A DNA stretch of 64,000 nt, from the NCBI GenBank assembly GCA_002914805.1, contig JXTB01000167.1, positions 114,722 to 178,721 on the forward strand. The letters run 5' to 3'. This document shows positions 33,364 through 44,299 of this stretch, piece by piece; the first letter of the stretch is position 1, and every line of letters starts with the position of its first letter. Under the pieces are notes generated by a model. The model ran no database searches. It was not told the origin of the DNA and was given only the letters and a program-made list of their open reading frames with translations. The position numbers and the translations under genes were made by a program. Source of the DNA: Parasponia andersonii. Its lineage: Eukaryota; Streptophyta; Magnoliopsida; Rosales; Cannabaceae.

Positions 33364-34143
33364 TCATGCGAAGATATCCAAGTTTGATTTCAGAAAAGCC
33401 ACCAATGAAGCTCGCATAGGTTCTTGAAGTTTCGCTCCAATTTTTAGAACCTTCGAAGACCTATCAATCGGCAAATCTTCTATATCTTCTATAGGTCCAG
33501 TCTTGATCTCTCCATCGATTTCTTGAGGGTCGAGGTCATCGATTGATGTTTCATCTGACGCTGCCCTCGATGCTCTACTTGATGTTTCACCTGACGCTTC
33601 ACTTGACTCTTCATCTTGTAGTTGGACTATCATTGTGCGAGGTGTCACATCTTTTGCTGTGAGCTTTATTGAATTATTATAATAGGTCATCGCGTCATAT
33701 TGGTTGCCTCGCACTTCGCCTACTCCATGTTGAGTCAAGAACTTCATAGCGAGGTGGTAGATTAAAGTAACTGCTCGAAGTTCTCTTAGTGTTGGTCTTC
33801 TTAGTACAACATTAAATGTAGAGGGACAGTCCACAACTAAGAATTGGGTCATTACAATTGAAACCCGAGGATAAGTTCCAACGTTGACCATTAACTCAAT
33901 CATGCCCCTAGGCATTATGTTGTTACTAGTAAATCTGTAAAGTGGAGTGACAGCGAGCTTTAGGTCGCTTTCACTCAACCCCATCTTCTTGAAGGTGTCA
34001 CAGTGCAGGATGTCGACGACACTTCCATTATCGACCAATACTCGCCATAGCTGTGTGCTTCTAGAGTTGAACTTTATGACCAACGCATCATTATGTGGGT
34101 AATGGACCTCCCTTACATCCTGCTCTGTGAAGGTAATATCCAT
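33364..34143 (-). pseudogene. Tat aspartic protease and linker
   Basis: 259 codons from 34143. Protease active site in WRVLVDNGSVVDILHCDTFK (the DNGS form common in Tat elements), then VVDCPSTFNVVLRRPTLREL, the flap/ILGRP-equivalent motif, and LIYHLAMKFLTQHGVGEVRG. A Ser/Asp-rich linker (DEESSEASGETSSRASRAAS) follows and the frame ends in FLKSNLDIFA, the segment before RT. This is one of the longer open stretches of the element, but flanked by stops both sides. Confidence 0.87.
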
Positions 34144-35517
34144 ATCCGGTACCCATTGACGCTTTCATGGTCGTTGCTCAAGATGCATGATATTAGTCAA
34201 CAGTTAATGTCGTGCTTCTCGTGCATACCTATCTTGTGCCCTCTTCGAATTTCCACCAACGTGCAGTGGTCCAAAAATAGTTCGCACCTCGCGTTGAATT
34301 TTTGAAGGTCGCTATCGGTTTTCTTCTCACCTTTCATTGTTCTATTTAGTGTACTAACGCAGCTGCCCTTCTTTAATTAATCTTTCGATTTCATTTTTTA
34401 AGGCAAAGCAATTATTGGTATCGTGTCCAATGTCATTGTGATACCAGCAAAACTTGTTAGGATCACGCCTCGCTCTATCCCTTTTTATCGGTTCCAATTG
34501 ACGATATCGCTCCTGCTAGTTCATGACCGCATAAATATGATCTATGGGTGCGTTCAATTCAATATAATTGTTGAACCTCATGGGAGCTCTTGGAATCTCT
34601 TGCTTTTTCTGTTTGGGCTACTTCTCAGTTTATTGTTCAGTACTTCTTTTGTTTAACTTCTTGTAATTATTGTTGTTGGTCGTAGTTGCATCTTTATCAG
34701 CATCTTTTCCTCCTTCCTTCTTCGTCTTATGAAGATTCTCGCATGAAGATTCCACCCTCAGATATCGACCAACTCTTCAATAAAAGTCTTCAAGGGTTCT
34801 GCATTCTCGCTTAAGTAACTCTTCCCAAAGTTTAGTCTCTGGTCGCACCCCAGCCATCATTAGAGTTAAAACTCCCCCTTCAGGTGGGTTGTTGACCTTT
34901 GCCAACTCAGAGGTAAAGCGATTAAGGTAAGATCGTAGAGTTTCCTCCGGACCTTACCGAATAGCAGATAGATTGACAAGTGAAAAAGTAAAATTCTTCG
35001 TAGCCTAGAATTGCCTCAAGAATGCAGTCTGAAGTTATTGCCAGGATGAGATTGAACTAGACTTGAGTCCTCGGAACCACTTCTTCATTGCTCCTGTGAG
35101 AGTTATAGCAAAACATCTTCCCTAGCCACTTCTTCGCTGCTCAAGCGGAGTCTGCTACGACCTTTGTAGGGATTCCAATGAAATAGTGCGACAAGATCGA
35201 CTTCAATCGTTATGATGCGATGTGGATCGATCATGACTACGCCATTATTCTAGATGTTGTCTTAGGTCTGCAGGATTCTATCGAGACTCCCTACTAATCC
35301 TTTCAGAGATGCTCTTCGATATACATTTTTGCTCGTTGTTTAGACAATCACGATTAACGGTTACTCTTTGAGAAGGTTGTCCACGATCACGATCAATGCT
35401 TGAACTTTCAGTACCAGATTCCAGAAGCAAGTATGCAACCTTGCCTTTTCCCCTGGAAGTGCGATCTCCATGCCGCACCTGCTTAGCTTTATGCTGATCG
35501 TGGTTCCCTGTCACCAT
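34144..35517 (-). pseudogene. Tat gag
   Basis: Capsid and nucleocapsid part. The N-terminal frame 35517-35278 (MVTGNHDQHKAKQVRHGDRT) is hydrophilic. Between about 34990 and 34730 the minus strand reads ETLRSYLNRFTSELAKVNNP, GGVLTLMMAGVRPETKLWEE and LLKRECRTLEDFY, the retrotransposon gag domain. About 34440-34350 gives the zinc knuckle CWYHNDIGHDTNNCFALK. Stops and frame changes occur at several points. Start and exact end are uncertain. Confidence 0.8.
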
Positions 35518-35764
35518 CTGTCCCTCAGCAAGTCATTGTAGAGAGTCATTAATCTGATTAATGATTTGCTGAAGGTTCACCAGTCCTCCTCCATGCGATC
35601 CTATCTTTGGACAATATTTTCTAGTGCAGTCACGGCAAGCTGATCTTGAGTACGATCTACCTATGTAGCAGCAGTGCTTTAGGGTTGGTTTTGGCTAGTT
35701 CCAGTGTTTCTGGTGTTTGCCATTATTAAAGAAGCAGAATTGACAAACTTTTTTGCTGAAATAG

Positions 35765-35781
35765 CCCTCCTTTTAGCACCA
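35765..35781 (-). other. Tat primer-binding site
   Basis: On the minus strand TGGTGCTAAAAGGAGGG follows the 5' LTR end after 2 bases. It resembles the TGGCGCTAGAAGGAGGG-type motif of Tat elements. The tRNA is not assigned. Confidence 0.75.
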
Positions 35782-35783
35782 AT

Positions 35784-36408
35784 TATTGACAAAGGTTTTG
35801 TCAGCAATGAATTTAGGAAATCGCATGATGTGGCTTATGTGTGAAAAGAGTTGATTAATCAATGCAAGTAAAGAGACAAGAACTTATAGTGGTTTAACCC
35901 CAAAAAAGATGAGCCTACGTCCACTTTTTTTTACTATTTTCTGGAAAATTACAAGAGTTTTGTTAATTCTAAAGGTTGGAATTCCTAAGAGCTAAATATA
36001 CAGAATCTTGTCCAGAAAAAAGAAGTAAAAAGAGTCCAAAATCCAAAAGTCTCTCGCAGCAGCATTGAACTCCCCTTATATAGGTGAGGGTAGCACAATA
36101 TTTCCCAATTGTGAAAATGGGTAAGTGTGTAATCAAAAAATACAATTTGAGTAACAATATAATTGGGTAATAACTTAAATGGAACGATTGATCGATCTTT
36201 AAAGAGAAACTTTGTTTCCCTTTCTTTGTAGACTACCCGTTTGATGAAGCTTGATCTAGTTTCTTTTTCATACTAATCGCACTTAACTCCTTCGGAAGAG
36301 GTCTCACTTTTATCAAAAAAATTCTCATGCGACCTAATGCGTCCAACTTGGTCGCTTACTTTCCCTTTTTGGCAGTGACCAATACATAGGTTTTTAGACC
36401 GCACAACA
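35784..36408 (-). repeat. 5' LTR of the Tat element (625 bp)
   Basis: Partner of 13882-14509. Right edge GCACAACA followed by TSD TCTGC. On the minus strand TATATAAGG near 36075 is a likely TATA box. Minus-strand transcription of gag-pol would start in this LTR. Confidence 0.9.
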
Positions 36409-36484
36409 TCTGCATTGTCTTATAAACAGTTTATTATTTTGACATTATACACAATATTTATCGGATTATTTATTATCTATTTAT
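36409..36484. other. Short host flank between the Tat and copia elements
   Basis: Opens with the TCTGC duplication and continues 71 bp to the copia LTR start. With 11850-13881 it forms the original site before the Tat insertion. Only AT-rich text, nothing recognised. Confidence 0.55.
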
Positions 36485-36706
36485 TGATAATAAATTCCAT
36501 ATTATGAATTTGTATTTCATTTAAGTCCTACTGATATATATGTGACACGTATATTTATCTTATACCAAAATCTAAAAGATTATGAGAAATATAATGAGTA
36601 ATAAAGAATTATTCGTATGATGAGTTCATATGTGGGTGACATTATATTCTTTATTTCATTATACCTAAATTAAATTGTTCACATTCTGCATATTAAAGAT
36701 GGAATA
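36485..36706 (+). repeat. Copia 5' LTR, piece 1
   Basis: 222 bp ending with GAATA (36702-36706), the left TSD copy of the Athila-type insertion. Aligns with 58344-58565: ATAAATTCCATATTATGAAT against ATAAATTCCATGTCATGAAT, then GTGGGTGACATTATATTC against GTGGGAGACATTATATTC. Confidence 0.85.
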
Positions 36707-38208
36707 TGTTAAATGGATTTTACACTTGACTTTAAGATCCTTCCAAGTATATGAATTGCTCGTCTTTGAGCTCTTTTTATCCGATTTCATTGTTTTCGGT
36801 GTATATTTCAGGTGAGGAGTCTTGAGCAACAGAATACTAACTTTTGAAGAAAAATCGAGATTTAGACCAATTGCAAGCAAAGACAGGAGAACTCACACTC
36901 AACATCTCAGAAGAGAGAAGCAGGGATACCAGATAGAGAAAAACTAGGTAGAAAATAGGCACTATAGCACTAAAACAATGCCTTATCACCGAGAGTCCTA
37001 GAGACCTAGCACTGCAGCGCAAATTGCATGGCATCGTGGTATTAATCTCTGTGGTGCTACAGTGCCATGCACAATACCAGATCAATGTTTCATGGTACCG
37101 CAGTGCACCTTCTCATTCGTCTTGGCACCGTAGTGCCAAATCTGGTGCTGCAGTGCCATAATGCACAAACATGTTGCAGAATTTTTGGATCGTAGCCATT
37201 TTGCCTCTAATATTTATCCTTTCTTCTGTAATCAGCTAAGAGAGGAGAGAGGGAAAAGAAAACCTTACCAAGCAAAGTTAGAGAGAGATAGAGAGGATTT
37301 CTAAAAGAGACACAACAAAGAGTAGAAGGAACATGAGAATTCAAGAGGAAACCAGCAGATTGATCAAACTTCAAAGAGTTTTTCTATCTTTCCTCTGTTT
37401 ATTCTTTATTCTTTATTTCTCTACTATCGATGTTTATTAGCTATATCATTTATGTTGTGTTCTTCCTTACATAACTATGAACTAAACTCTTTCTCTAGGG
37501 TGTCATCAAACCTCTAATGTAATTCAATTACGTATTTTCCTTAATTGTTCTTGATATCTATTGTGAGTTAATTGTTCTACCTTTAGCTTAATGCTTCTAT
37601 TCATTTGGCCTTTGAACTGATTGTTGTGTGAAATTTATATGAACTTGGAAAGAGGATTGTAGATTTGGAGATAGGTTGAACCATATAGCATTGCCTAGTC
37701 TAAGGTGAGTTCACATAGGATAGGAATATACCTAAGTAACTTATCCAACCTTAGATGGGAATTACCGAGCTTAATAAGTGTAATCAATTTATTTTATGAG
37801 TAATATACTATCTTGTTTAAGTATTTTCACCTATATCTTAGAAAGGAATTTGTGAATACGTTGAATTTTTGGTTGTTAATTCTAACTGATTGATTGAACG
37901 GTGAGCAAAACTAGTAATTGAAGGAGTTAGAGGAGAGATTGTATCCCTAGGCTTTATCTCATTATTGTAAAACTACCATTAGTTTTTTAGTGTTAATTTT
38001 CATTATTTCTTTTTATTTAATCAACATCTTAATTTTTGTTCAAAATAACTACTTATAGTTATTTGGATAAATGATTAATTTGTTTTGGTTAGTACTTAGT
38101 AGTGGTAATTCATCTACTCCTCGTGGGATTCAACACTCACTTACCTTCTATATTTCTTATTTCGACCCATATACTTGTGGTGTTTTATATGTTAGAAATA
38201 GCCCAACA
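36707..38208 (+). repeat. 5' LTR of the Athila-type element
   Basis: TGTTAAATGG to GCCCAACA. It includes a cluster of GCAC..GTGC palindromes (36990-37165) and then, past 37500, text shared with the 3' LTR (TAACTATGAACTAAACTC, TGTGAAAT-TATATGAACTTG). Clearly diverged from its partner at 45628-47091. Confidence 0.88.
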
Positions 38209-38214
38209 AGCTTT

Positions 38215-38232
38215 TGGCATTGTTGCTAGGGA
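38215..38232 (+). other. Decayed Athila primer-binding site
   Basis: TGGCATTGTTGCTAGGGA, against TGGCACCGTTGCCGGGGA in the intact element at 27056-27073. The changes are mostly C-to-T or G-to-A transitions. Confidence 0.85.
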
Positions 38233-38340
38233 GTACGTTAATTTATAGTTTGTTAATACTAATATCAACTAGTTTAAATTTAATTCAAACTTCCTTTGTT
38301 TTTATGCGTATTTCAGGTACTAGAATTCTAACATTTGGGT

Positions 38341-39100
38341 ATGAGAGGAATAAGGAGCCTTGAATTCTAACCTCTAGATCCTGAAATTGAGCAAACGTTG
38401 AGGGAACTTAGAAGACAGAAAAATCAGAGAAACAACCCTCAACCTACCATTATGAACTAAGATAATGCAAGGCCACTTTAGGACTTTATAGTTTCCATGG
38501 TTAATAGGGTCGGTTCTAGCATCTAAAAACCAGCCATCAATGCCAATAACTTTGAACTAAAGCCATCTATTATTCTGATGGTGCAAGGGATATGTCAATT
38601 TCGTGATTTACCTAGTGATGATTCTAACCAACACATCATGATCTTCTTGGAGATTTATGATACCTTCAAGCACAACAGAGTCAATGATGATGCTTTTTGT
38701 TTGCTTTTGTTCATGTTCTTTTTGAGGGACAAGGCAATAGGATGATTGAATGCTCTAACTTCTGGATCCATCACCACGTGTGATGAACTACCTCAGAAGT
38801 TCCTTGCCAAGTTCTTCCCTCATACCAAGATGGCTAAGTTAAGGAATTACATTACTTCATTTGTTTAGTTTGATAATGAGTCTTTGTATGAAGCTTGGGA
38901 GTGGTATAAGAAGCTAATGAGAAAGTGTCCTCTACATGTAATTCCTAAATAGCTATTGGTTCAGACTTTTTATAATTGTTTGATGGGGTATTTGAGAACA
39001 ATAGTTAATATAGTAGCTAATTCTCAACGAAGAAGTGCTCAGTCAAGCTAGAGACATTAAACAAGTGCTAATTGGGAGGTGACCTAAGCTTTTGAATTGT
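38341..39100 (+). pseudogene. Athila gag remnant fused to the last codons of pol
   Basis: From ATG at 38341 (RGIRSLEF then stop) the frame gives NNFELKPSIILMVQGICQFR, NQHIMIFLEIYDTFKHNRVN, LNALTSGSITTCDELPQKFL, FFPHTKMAKLRNYITSF and LYEAWEWYKKLMRKCPLHVI, the Athila capsid domain, with at least eight stops. At about 39010-39050 it jumps to text (RDIKQVLIGR, about 39046-39080) that resembles the C-terminal end of Athila pol. Everything between, about 4 kb in a full element, is absent. Probably an old internal deletion. Confidence 0.78.
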
Positions 39101-40160
39101 TTTTGTTTGGAAATTCCAGTGAGTTTGTGTTTGGTTGTATTTTGTCATAAATAAGCTAGAGAAGCTATGCTAGAAGGGGTAAAAGTGTAGGAAACTTAGT
39201 TTAAGCAAGTATTTTGGCATTTAAGTTAGCCAAAATAGTGGCCTAGTGCCAGTTTGGGGTGCTAAAACAAGTGTGAAAATTCAAGCTAGCGCCACAGCAC
39301 CACACACTGTAAAATAAAAAAAAAAGGAGTTATGGCTCTCTTCTCCCATAATCACCAATTCCCCCTCCTCCCTTTCCTCCAAGCCATTCTCGTTTCATAT
39401 CTCACATCACCTCCACCCTTCCTTCATCCTACCACTAAACACCAACAACTTTGCCATTTTCCTTCTACCATCAACCATTTCAACTTCCAAAAACTTCCAT
39501 CATCACACTACTTCATCATCTCCATCATTCTTCTTCACATCTATTGTTGGTCGACCACTCTAACCACTAAGAGCAACTCTTCAAATGAGTACTCCTCTTC
39601 TCTTTTCTCACATTTTTAGTGGGTTTGAAATCAAGTTTGGTGCTTTTGATTGCTTATTTTACATATTGGGAAGATCTTGATACATACACTATTGTTGCAA
39701 GCTCAAAAACTCTATGCACCCCAAGTGTTCGAAAAAATATTTCTACAGTGATTAGTGCTTGAAATTGCTTTATTTGAGGAAGTTATGAGTGGGAAACATT
39801 TAATGATCATTTCTAGGCAAGAGAGGAGTAATTTTTAGCCATTCTTACTTGGAGAAAATTTAGTTTTGAAAGCATCGCATTACTTGGTGTTCCTAGCCTA
39901 ATCATCCAAGTTGGTGATTCTTGGAGCCGGCAGATTGATCAATTATTGTGTCATTTTAGCTCCTTGTGGTTGCCAATAATTGTTAGCATTTGAAGGGAGA
40001 ATTGTTTTTGTGAACTATGGAGTACACCTAGTGTTAAGTAGTGGAAAGTTGTGTGCTTCAAATGAGTTTTCTTACAAATTGGTGGTATTTTGTTGTGCAA
40101 TAGTAGACTTTGACCTTTGTGTAGGAAAGTTAAAGGGGTGGAAAGTTAAAGTTAAGATTA
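39101..40160 (+). other. Athila intergenic region before the env-like frame
   Basis: No domain recognised. It includes a CT/CA-rich stretch (39335-39540), which yields a low-complexity 95-codon frame at 39332-39619 that I do not consider a gene, and a run CTCTTTTCTCACATTTTTAG at 39599-39618 that resembles a splice acceptor. Env-like mRNAs of Athila are known to be spliced, so the site is plausible. Confidence 0.5.
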
Positions 40161-43141
40161 TGTAACACCACCTAGTTTAACCATATTGTCATATATAGTC
40201 AAACTATGAAGTATTATTCTTTGTTCTACTATATCTTTCGTTTTGATAAAATGGTGGGCAATTTTGAACTTTCTAAAACCTTTAAACAAAAGCAATTGTA
40301 TGAGATTTCTTGTTAAAAGTGTCTTTACAAAATGTATACTCGAAAAAGGTTTCCACTAGTCTATTTTGCCATCGGCAGAAATATTTACATTATACCAAAA
40401 TATCTCAAAACAAAAATGTCACCCACAGGTCAAGCTTGTCTATATCTGTATGATCATGGCGACAAAAGACAAGTTAGGCAACCAGCTAGTCAAAACCAAA
40501 ATACACCTTCTCATCTACATCACAAGACTAAAATGAGCTAAAGCTCAGTAAATAAAAACTATGCATGCTTATGAATGCTTAAAAGTCTCATAAAGTTCCC
40601 ATTGTACCCTTTTCTTTCTTAAACATTTGAGTCCATATATTTTCTTAAAAATTATTCTTAGTTGGGCCCCTTAGCACATTGCTTGTCCTATAAGTCGATA
40701 GGCTGTGATAACATTGGGCAGAAACTCTGGCCAAGAGAAAAAATAAGGTTCGACTATCATGTGAGGTTTTTAAAAACTCGTTACCTCATCAAAGGGGCAT
40801 CCCACACCGCGCTAATATTATCCCGCTTCAATGAGATATGTGATAAGATCCGCAAGTCCTGCCTCAACGGAAGAGTCTACATCAACAGACTTACCTACCC
40901 AGCTTTGACAGACTAGCAATTGTAATTAAAGCTTATCTTATAAAATTGGTACAGTGGTACTCACTTTTAAATAATCTTATAATAAAATTCTCCATTTGCA
41001 TGCAAGACGTGCCATGCACATGCCATTTCATAACTATCAGGAATAAGTAAGTTTCATATAATAACATCTTCCATATAATTCTTGTGATGCAGTTGTAAGT
41101 CTTTACTTACGTCGTGTCCTGAATAGGAATTAATATTAGAAAGAGACAATATCCTCCAGAGATTGGTATACTAATCACCTATCATAAATTACTATTATTC
41201 TAGATCCACATTTTAGAAAAAGAATTCATTAAGATACTTGACAAAGATCGAAATAAAAACCTTTACCAAATTAGGAAACTTGATCTTAAAGACTCAGAAG
41301 CATATAAATCACTTAAGGTACTCGGCAGTCAACAACTAGCATTGAAAGACTGTTTAAAACTATTAAAATATGAATGCTAGTTCATTAGCACAAAATGATC
41401 CAAAATGGCACATAATTTTGTAAAAACTAGTCCATTTGCTCCTAAATGGTGCCATTTTATTTAAAAAATATTTGGACAGAACCTCCTCTATTTTTAGGAC
41501 ATTCTCACATGATTAAAATCATAGTTTTAAACCTGTAATAATAATTAATAATCCAATTCCCACATATACACATCAAAGAGGATCATTTGGAGCAACCTAA
41601 GTGCACTTGAACTCCGTTTCGGTTTAAATAAGTTTAAAACTAATTTTACACTTATGTGTCATCACAAGAAGCCATAAATGAGTGTAATAAATAATAAGAT
41701 CAATAAAATATACACTCCAAGTTTAAGAAATTAGATTACAAATATTGAAAACTTAATCTACTACACATAAAAACACAAACTCTATAAATAGCAAACTTTG
41801 GGGCTTTAGGTCTAACTTTAATCCTCTACTTAAATTTTATATTTCCAGTAATATATACAGGTTCCTAGTACCATTATTCATCAAATAATAGCTTTGGTCT
41901 AAATGCTGAAACAAAGAAATTAACTACAAATTCAAAATCCTACATAAACCTCACCTTGACGAGGTTGAGTCTTTCCTGGACTTCTTGCCTTCTATCTCCG
42001 CCAAACTGATTCCCAAAGCTTAGAAATAGATTTTTGGACTTAAGAAGACCTGAAGAAACCATTATTTAAGTGGGAACAAATAGAGAATTAAAATTAAAGG
42101 ACAAGACCAAGAAAGAAGAACTTAGTAGAATTACCTTGACTAGTTTTGGTCTATCATGCTTTCTATGGCTCCAAATTGAGTTCTACCACTTGGAAACTCT
42201 TGGAAATGTTTGAGAGAAGTCAAGAGAAGTCAAAAAAAGTATTGGAGAGTTTCAGGTCATGGCTGGAGAGAAAAGGAAAGGAAATGACCAGATTTGACCG
42301 AAAATCAATACTTTATGGTTAAGAAAAGGTATAACTTAAATTCTAAGGGGTATTTTGGATATTTTGCATGTTACTTCCCATGTGTCCTGCTCTAAAACAT
42401 CTTTAGCATAGTCACCACGTTGCTGGTCACTCCTATACACCCAAGTGTAGCCAAAGTTGGTGAATCCTAGCTTAGAAAGTGAAAACTAGTCATACTTTAA
42501 CTTATGATCCCATATGACTAACCATATTGTAATCTCGTGAAACCTAGCCCCATAACCAATCATTAAACATAAAAATAAGTCAATTACACTCCAATCAACA
42601 ATACAAACATAGTATTAACACTCAATTATTAGAATGCACAAAAACGACATTACGCAATTAAGCCTAATCTAAGCTAACTTAATGCAACTAAATACGAATT
42701 AGTGTCCTCAATGCCACCTCGTGCTTACCTGGAGCTGAAAAATAAATGAGTCCTAGACATCAAATCAAGCCTATTTGACTTGTTAAACACACAATGAATT
42801 CGGCTCTGAAATGCGTGAAAATTACATTTTATGAAAAAACTACTATTTGACCAAGTTATTAACAAGTACGATCTTAATGCATGTGCATATAGTATTACTT
42901 TCATAATTATTTTCTTTGTTCTTTTAGCACACCGAGCTCTCTCTCTCAGGGTATTTAACCTTTACACTGCATTGGGACACTTCGACAATCATTAGTATAA
43001 TAACATGTATGTAAATGCACATAATATAATGAATAAGTATGTTACTATGAAAGTTGTATTAATGACTTCTAGATGCCTAATATGCAATTAGAACAGGTTT
43101 ATTATTGGCTTAGTATGCATGTAAGAATCTTGGGCACCACA
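40161..43141 (-). repeat. Tekay-family (A) solo LTR, 2981 bp, TSD GATTA
   Basis: Plus-strand reading starts TGTAACACC and ends GGGCACCACA; the minus strand is homologous to the LTR at 2675-5405 over its length. It is flanked by perfect GATTA duplications (40156-40160 and 43142-43146) and no internal sequence remains, the result of LTR-LTR recombination after insertion. It keeps the 290 bp that the LTR at 2675-5405 lost. It landed exactly at the ATG of the Athila env-like frame. Frames 40332-40541 and 40662-40916 inside it recur in the solo LTR at 60392-63288. Confidence 0.95.
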
Positions 43142-43145
43142 GATT

Positions 43146-44299
43146 ATGGCACCAAAGAGGAAAGCTACAGCTGCTAGCCTAAGTTTTGATCAAGACTGCT
43201 TTGTTTCACTCGAAGCTTCGAAAAGATTTGGGTGTAAAAGTGCGGTCATTTCTGAAAGGGGTTTTGACATAGGTAAAGATAGTTTCCCTGATATTGTGGC
43301 TGAAATCAAGAAAAGAAAATGGGAAACACTTTGTGAATAAACGAATGCTGGTGTGCGAGTGATTGTAGATGAATTTTATGCTAACACAGCTGAACACGGA
43401 CAGTGCAACACCAACGTGTGTGGGTGAGCCTCCGTCAACAATTGCTTCAAGTCACCTAACATTGATAATGATGAGTTAACTACCTTTGAGAAAGCACCTA
43501 ACTATAGTGATGTAGTGAAGGTTCTCTCCACACTGAGCACTGATTGGGTATGGCTCAAGGATGAGTGGAAATGTCTCAAGACCAAAACTATGTCCATCTC
43601 CACCAAAGCTTGGTCTTATTTTCTGAATGCGCATGTAATGCCAGTATCTCATTATACCAACATCATACCCGAGCGAGTTGTTTTTATTTTTGCCATCATT
43701 AAATGTCTTTCTATAAATGTTGGATGAGTCATTTAATATTCCATTTTACATGCTATTAGAAAGGTTAGGATTGGAATGGTATGCCCGTCATTTATCATTG
43801 AATTATTCTCCTGAGCTAGAGCTGTTTGGGAACCCAGTAGTTAGCTCATCCTTCCTTAGCATGTCCTTAACCACCCAACCTTAGTCAAATTATTAAAATA
43901 TAAGTCAATATCCTATTCATCCATAAGAGCCTCCTCTAGTAGGTAGTGCCCCAGTCCCTCAATTCCTGAATCTGTAGCCGAGCCTAATGACGAGGATGAT
44001 GACTTCGATTCAGATTTTAATGATGAGTCGAGCTCCAAGCTACAGTGGTTGACCTTAGTGGAACAAGATATTCATGAGCATTGTCAAGAATTCCAATAGT
44101 TCAACCAACAGTTTTAGGCACACCAATAATGACGCCGCCAATGGATACATTATCAAACCAATTGCATCAACATGTTCGCTACTCACTTTGGCATGAATAT
44201 GACATAGTTCCCATCGCTGCCATGACATCCTATGTACCCACCGATTCCGCTACCACCACACCCATCCTTTCCTTTGATTGTACAAGGTACTTAGAATAA
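43146..44299 (+). pseudogene. Athila env-region protein remnant ('putative plant transposon protein' domain)
   Basis: ATG at 43146 opens a 64-codon frame (MAPKRKATAASLSFDQDCF...). After stops and frame changes the text continues with DEFYANTAEHGQC-like text (about 43370), then from 43515 VLSTLSTDWVWLKDEWKCLK, MSISTKAWSYFLNAHVMPVS and TNIIPERVVFIFAIIKCLSI. This is the domain of plant transposon proteins found in the 3' part of Athila elements and in many uncharacterised plant proteins: a conserved W..F...A..MP.S....V...R..L...I. Function is unknown. Downstream (43730-44300) is decayed Pro/Thr-rich text, including the open frame 44081-44299. Many stops. Confidence 0.72.

Larger units (their letters stand above)
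13882..36408 (-). mobile_element. Tat-lineage Ty3/gypsy element, complete but interrupted, TSD TCTGC
   Basis: LTRs at 13882-14509 and 35784-36408 share both ends and most of their sequence, and the element is flanked by a perfect 5-bp duplication TCTGC (13877-13881 and 36409-36413). On the minus strand the order is 5' LTR, primer-binding site, gag, protease, RT, RNase H, integrase, a long 3' region carrying an antisense gene, polypurine tract, 3' LTR. This arrangement, the DNGS protease core and the antisense accessory gene identify the Tat lineage. Without the nested Athila (16982-28734 plus one TSD copy) its own length is about 10.8 kb. All coding parts contain stops. Confidence 0.93.

Noticed and set aside
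39332..39619. 95-codon plus frame (MALFSHNHQFPLLPFL...) as a secreted or membrane protein
   Set aside because: Composition is simple CT/CA-rich text, no family motif, and it lies in a non-coding part of a decayed Athila-type element.
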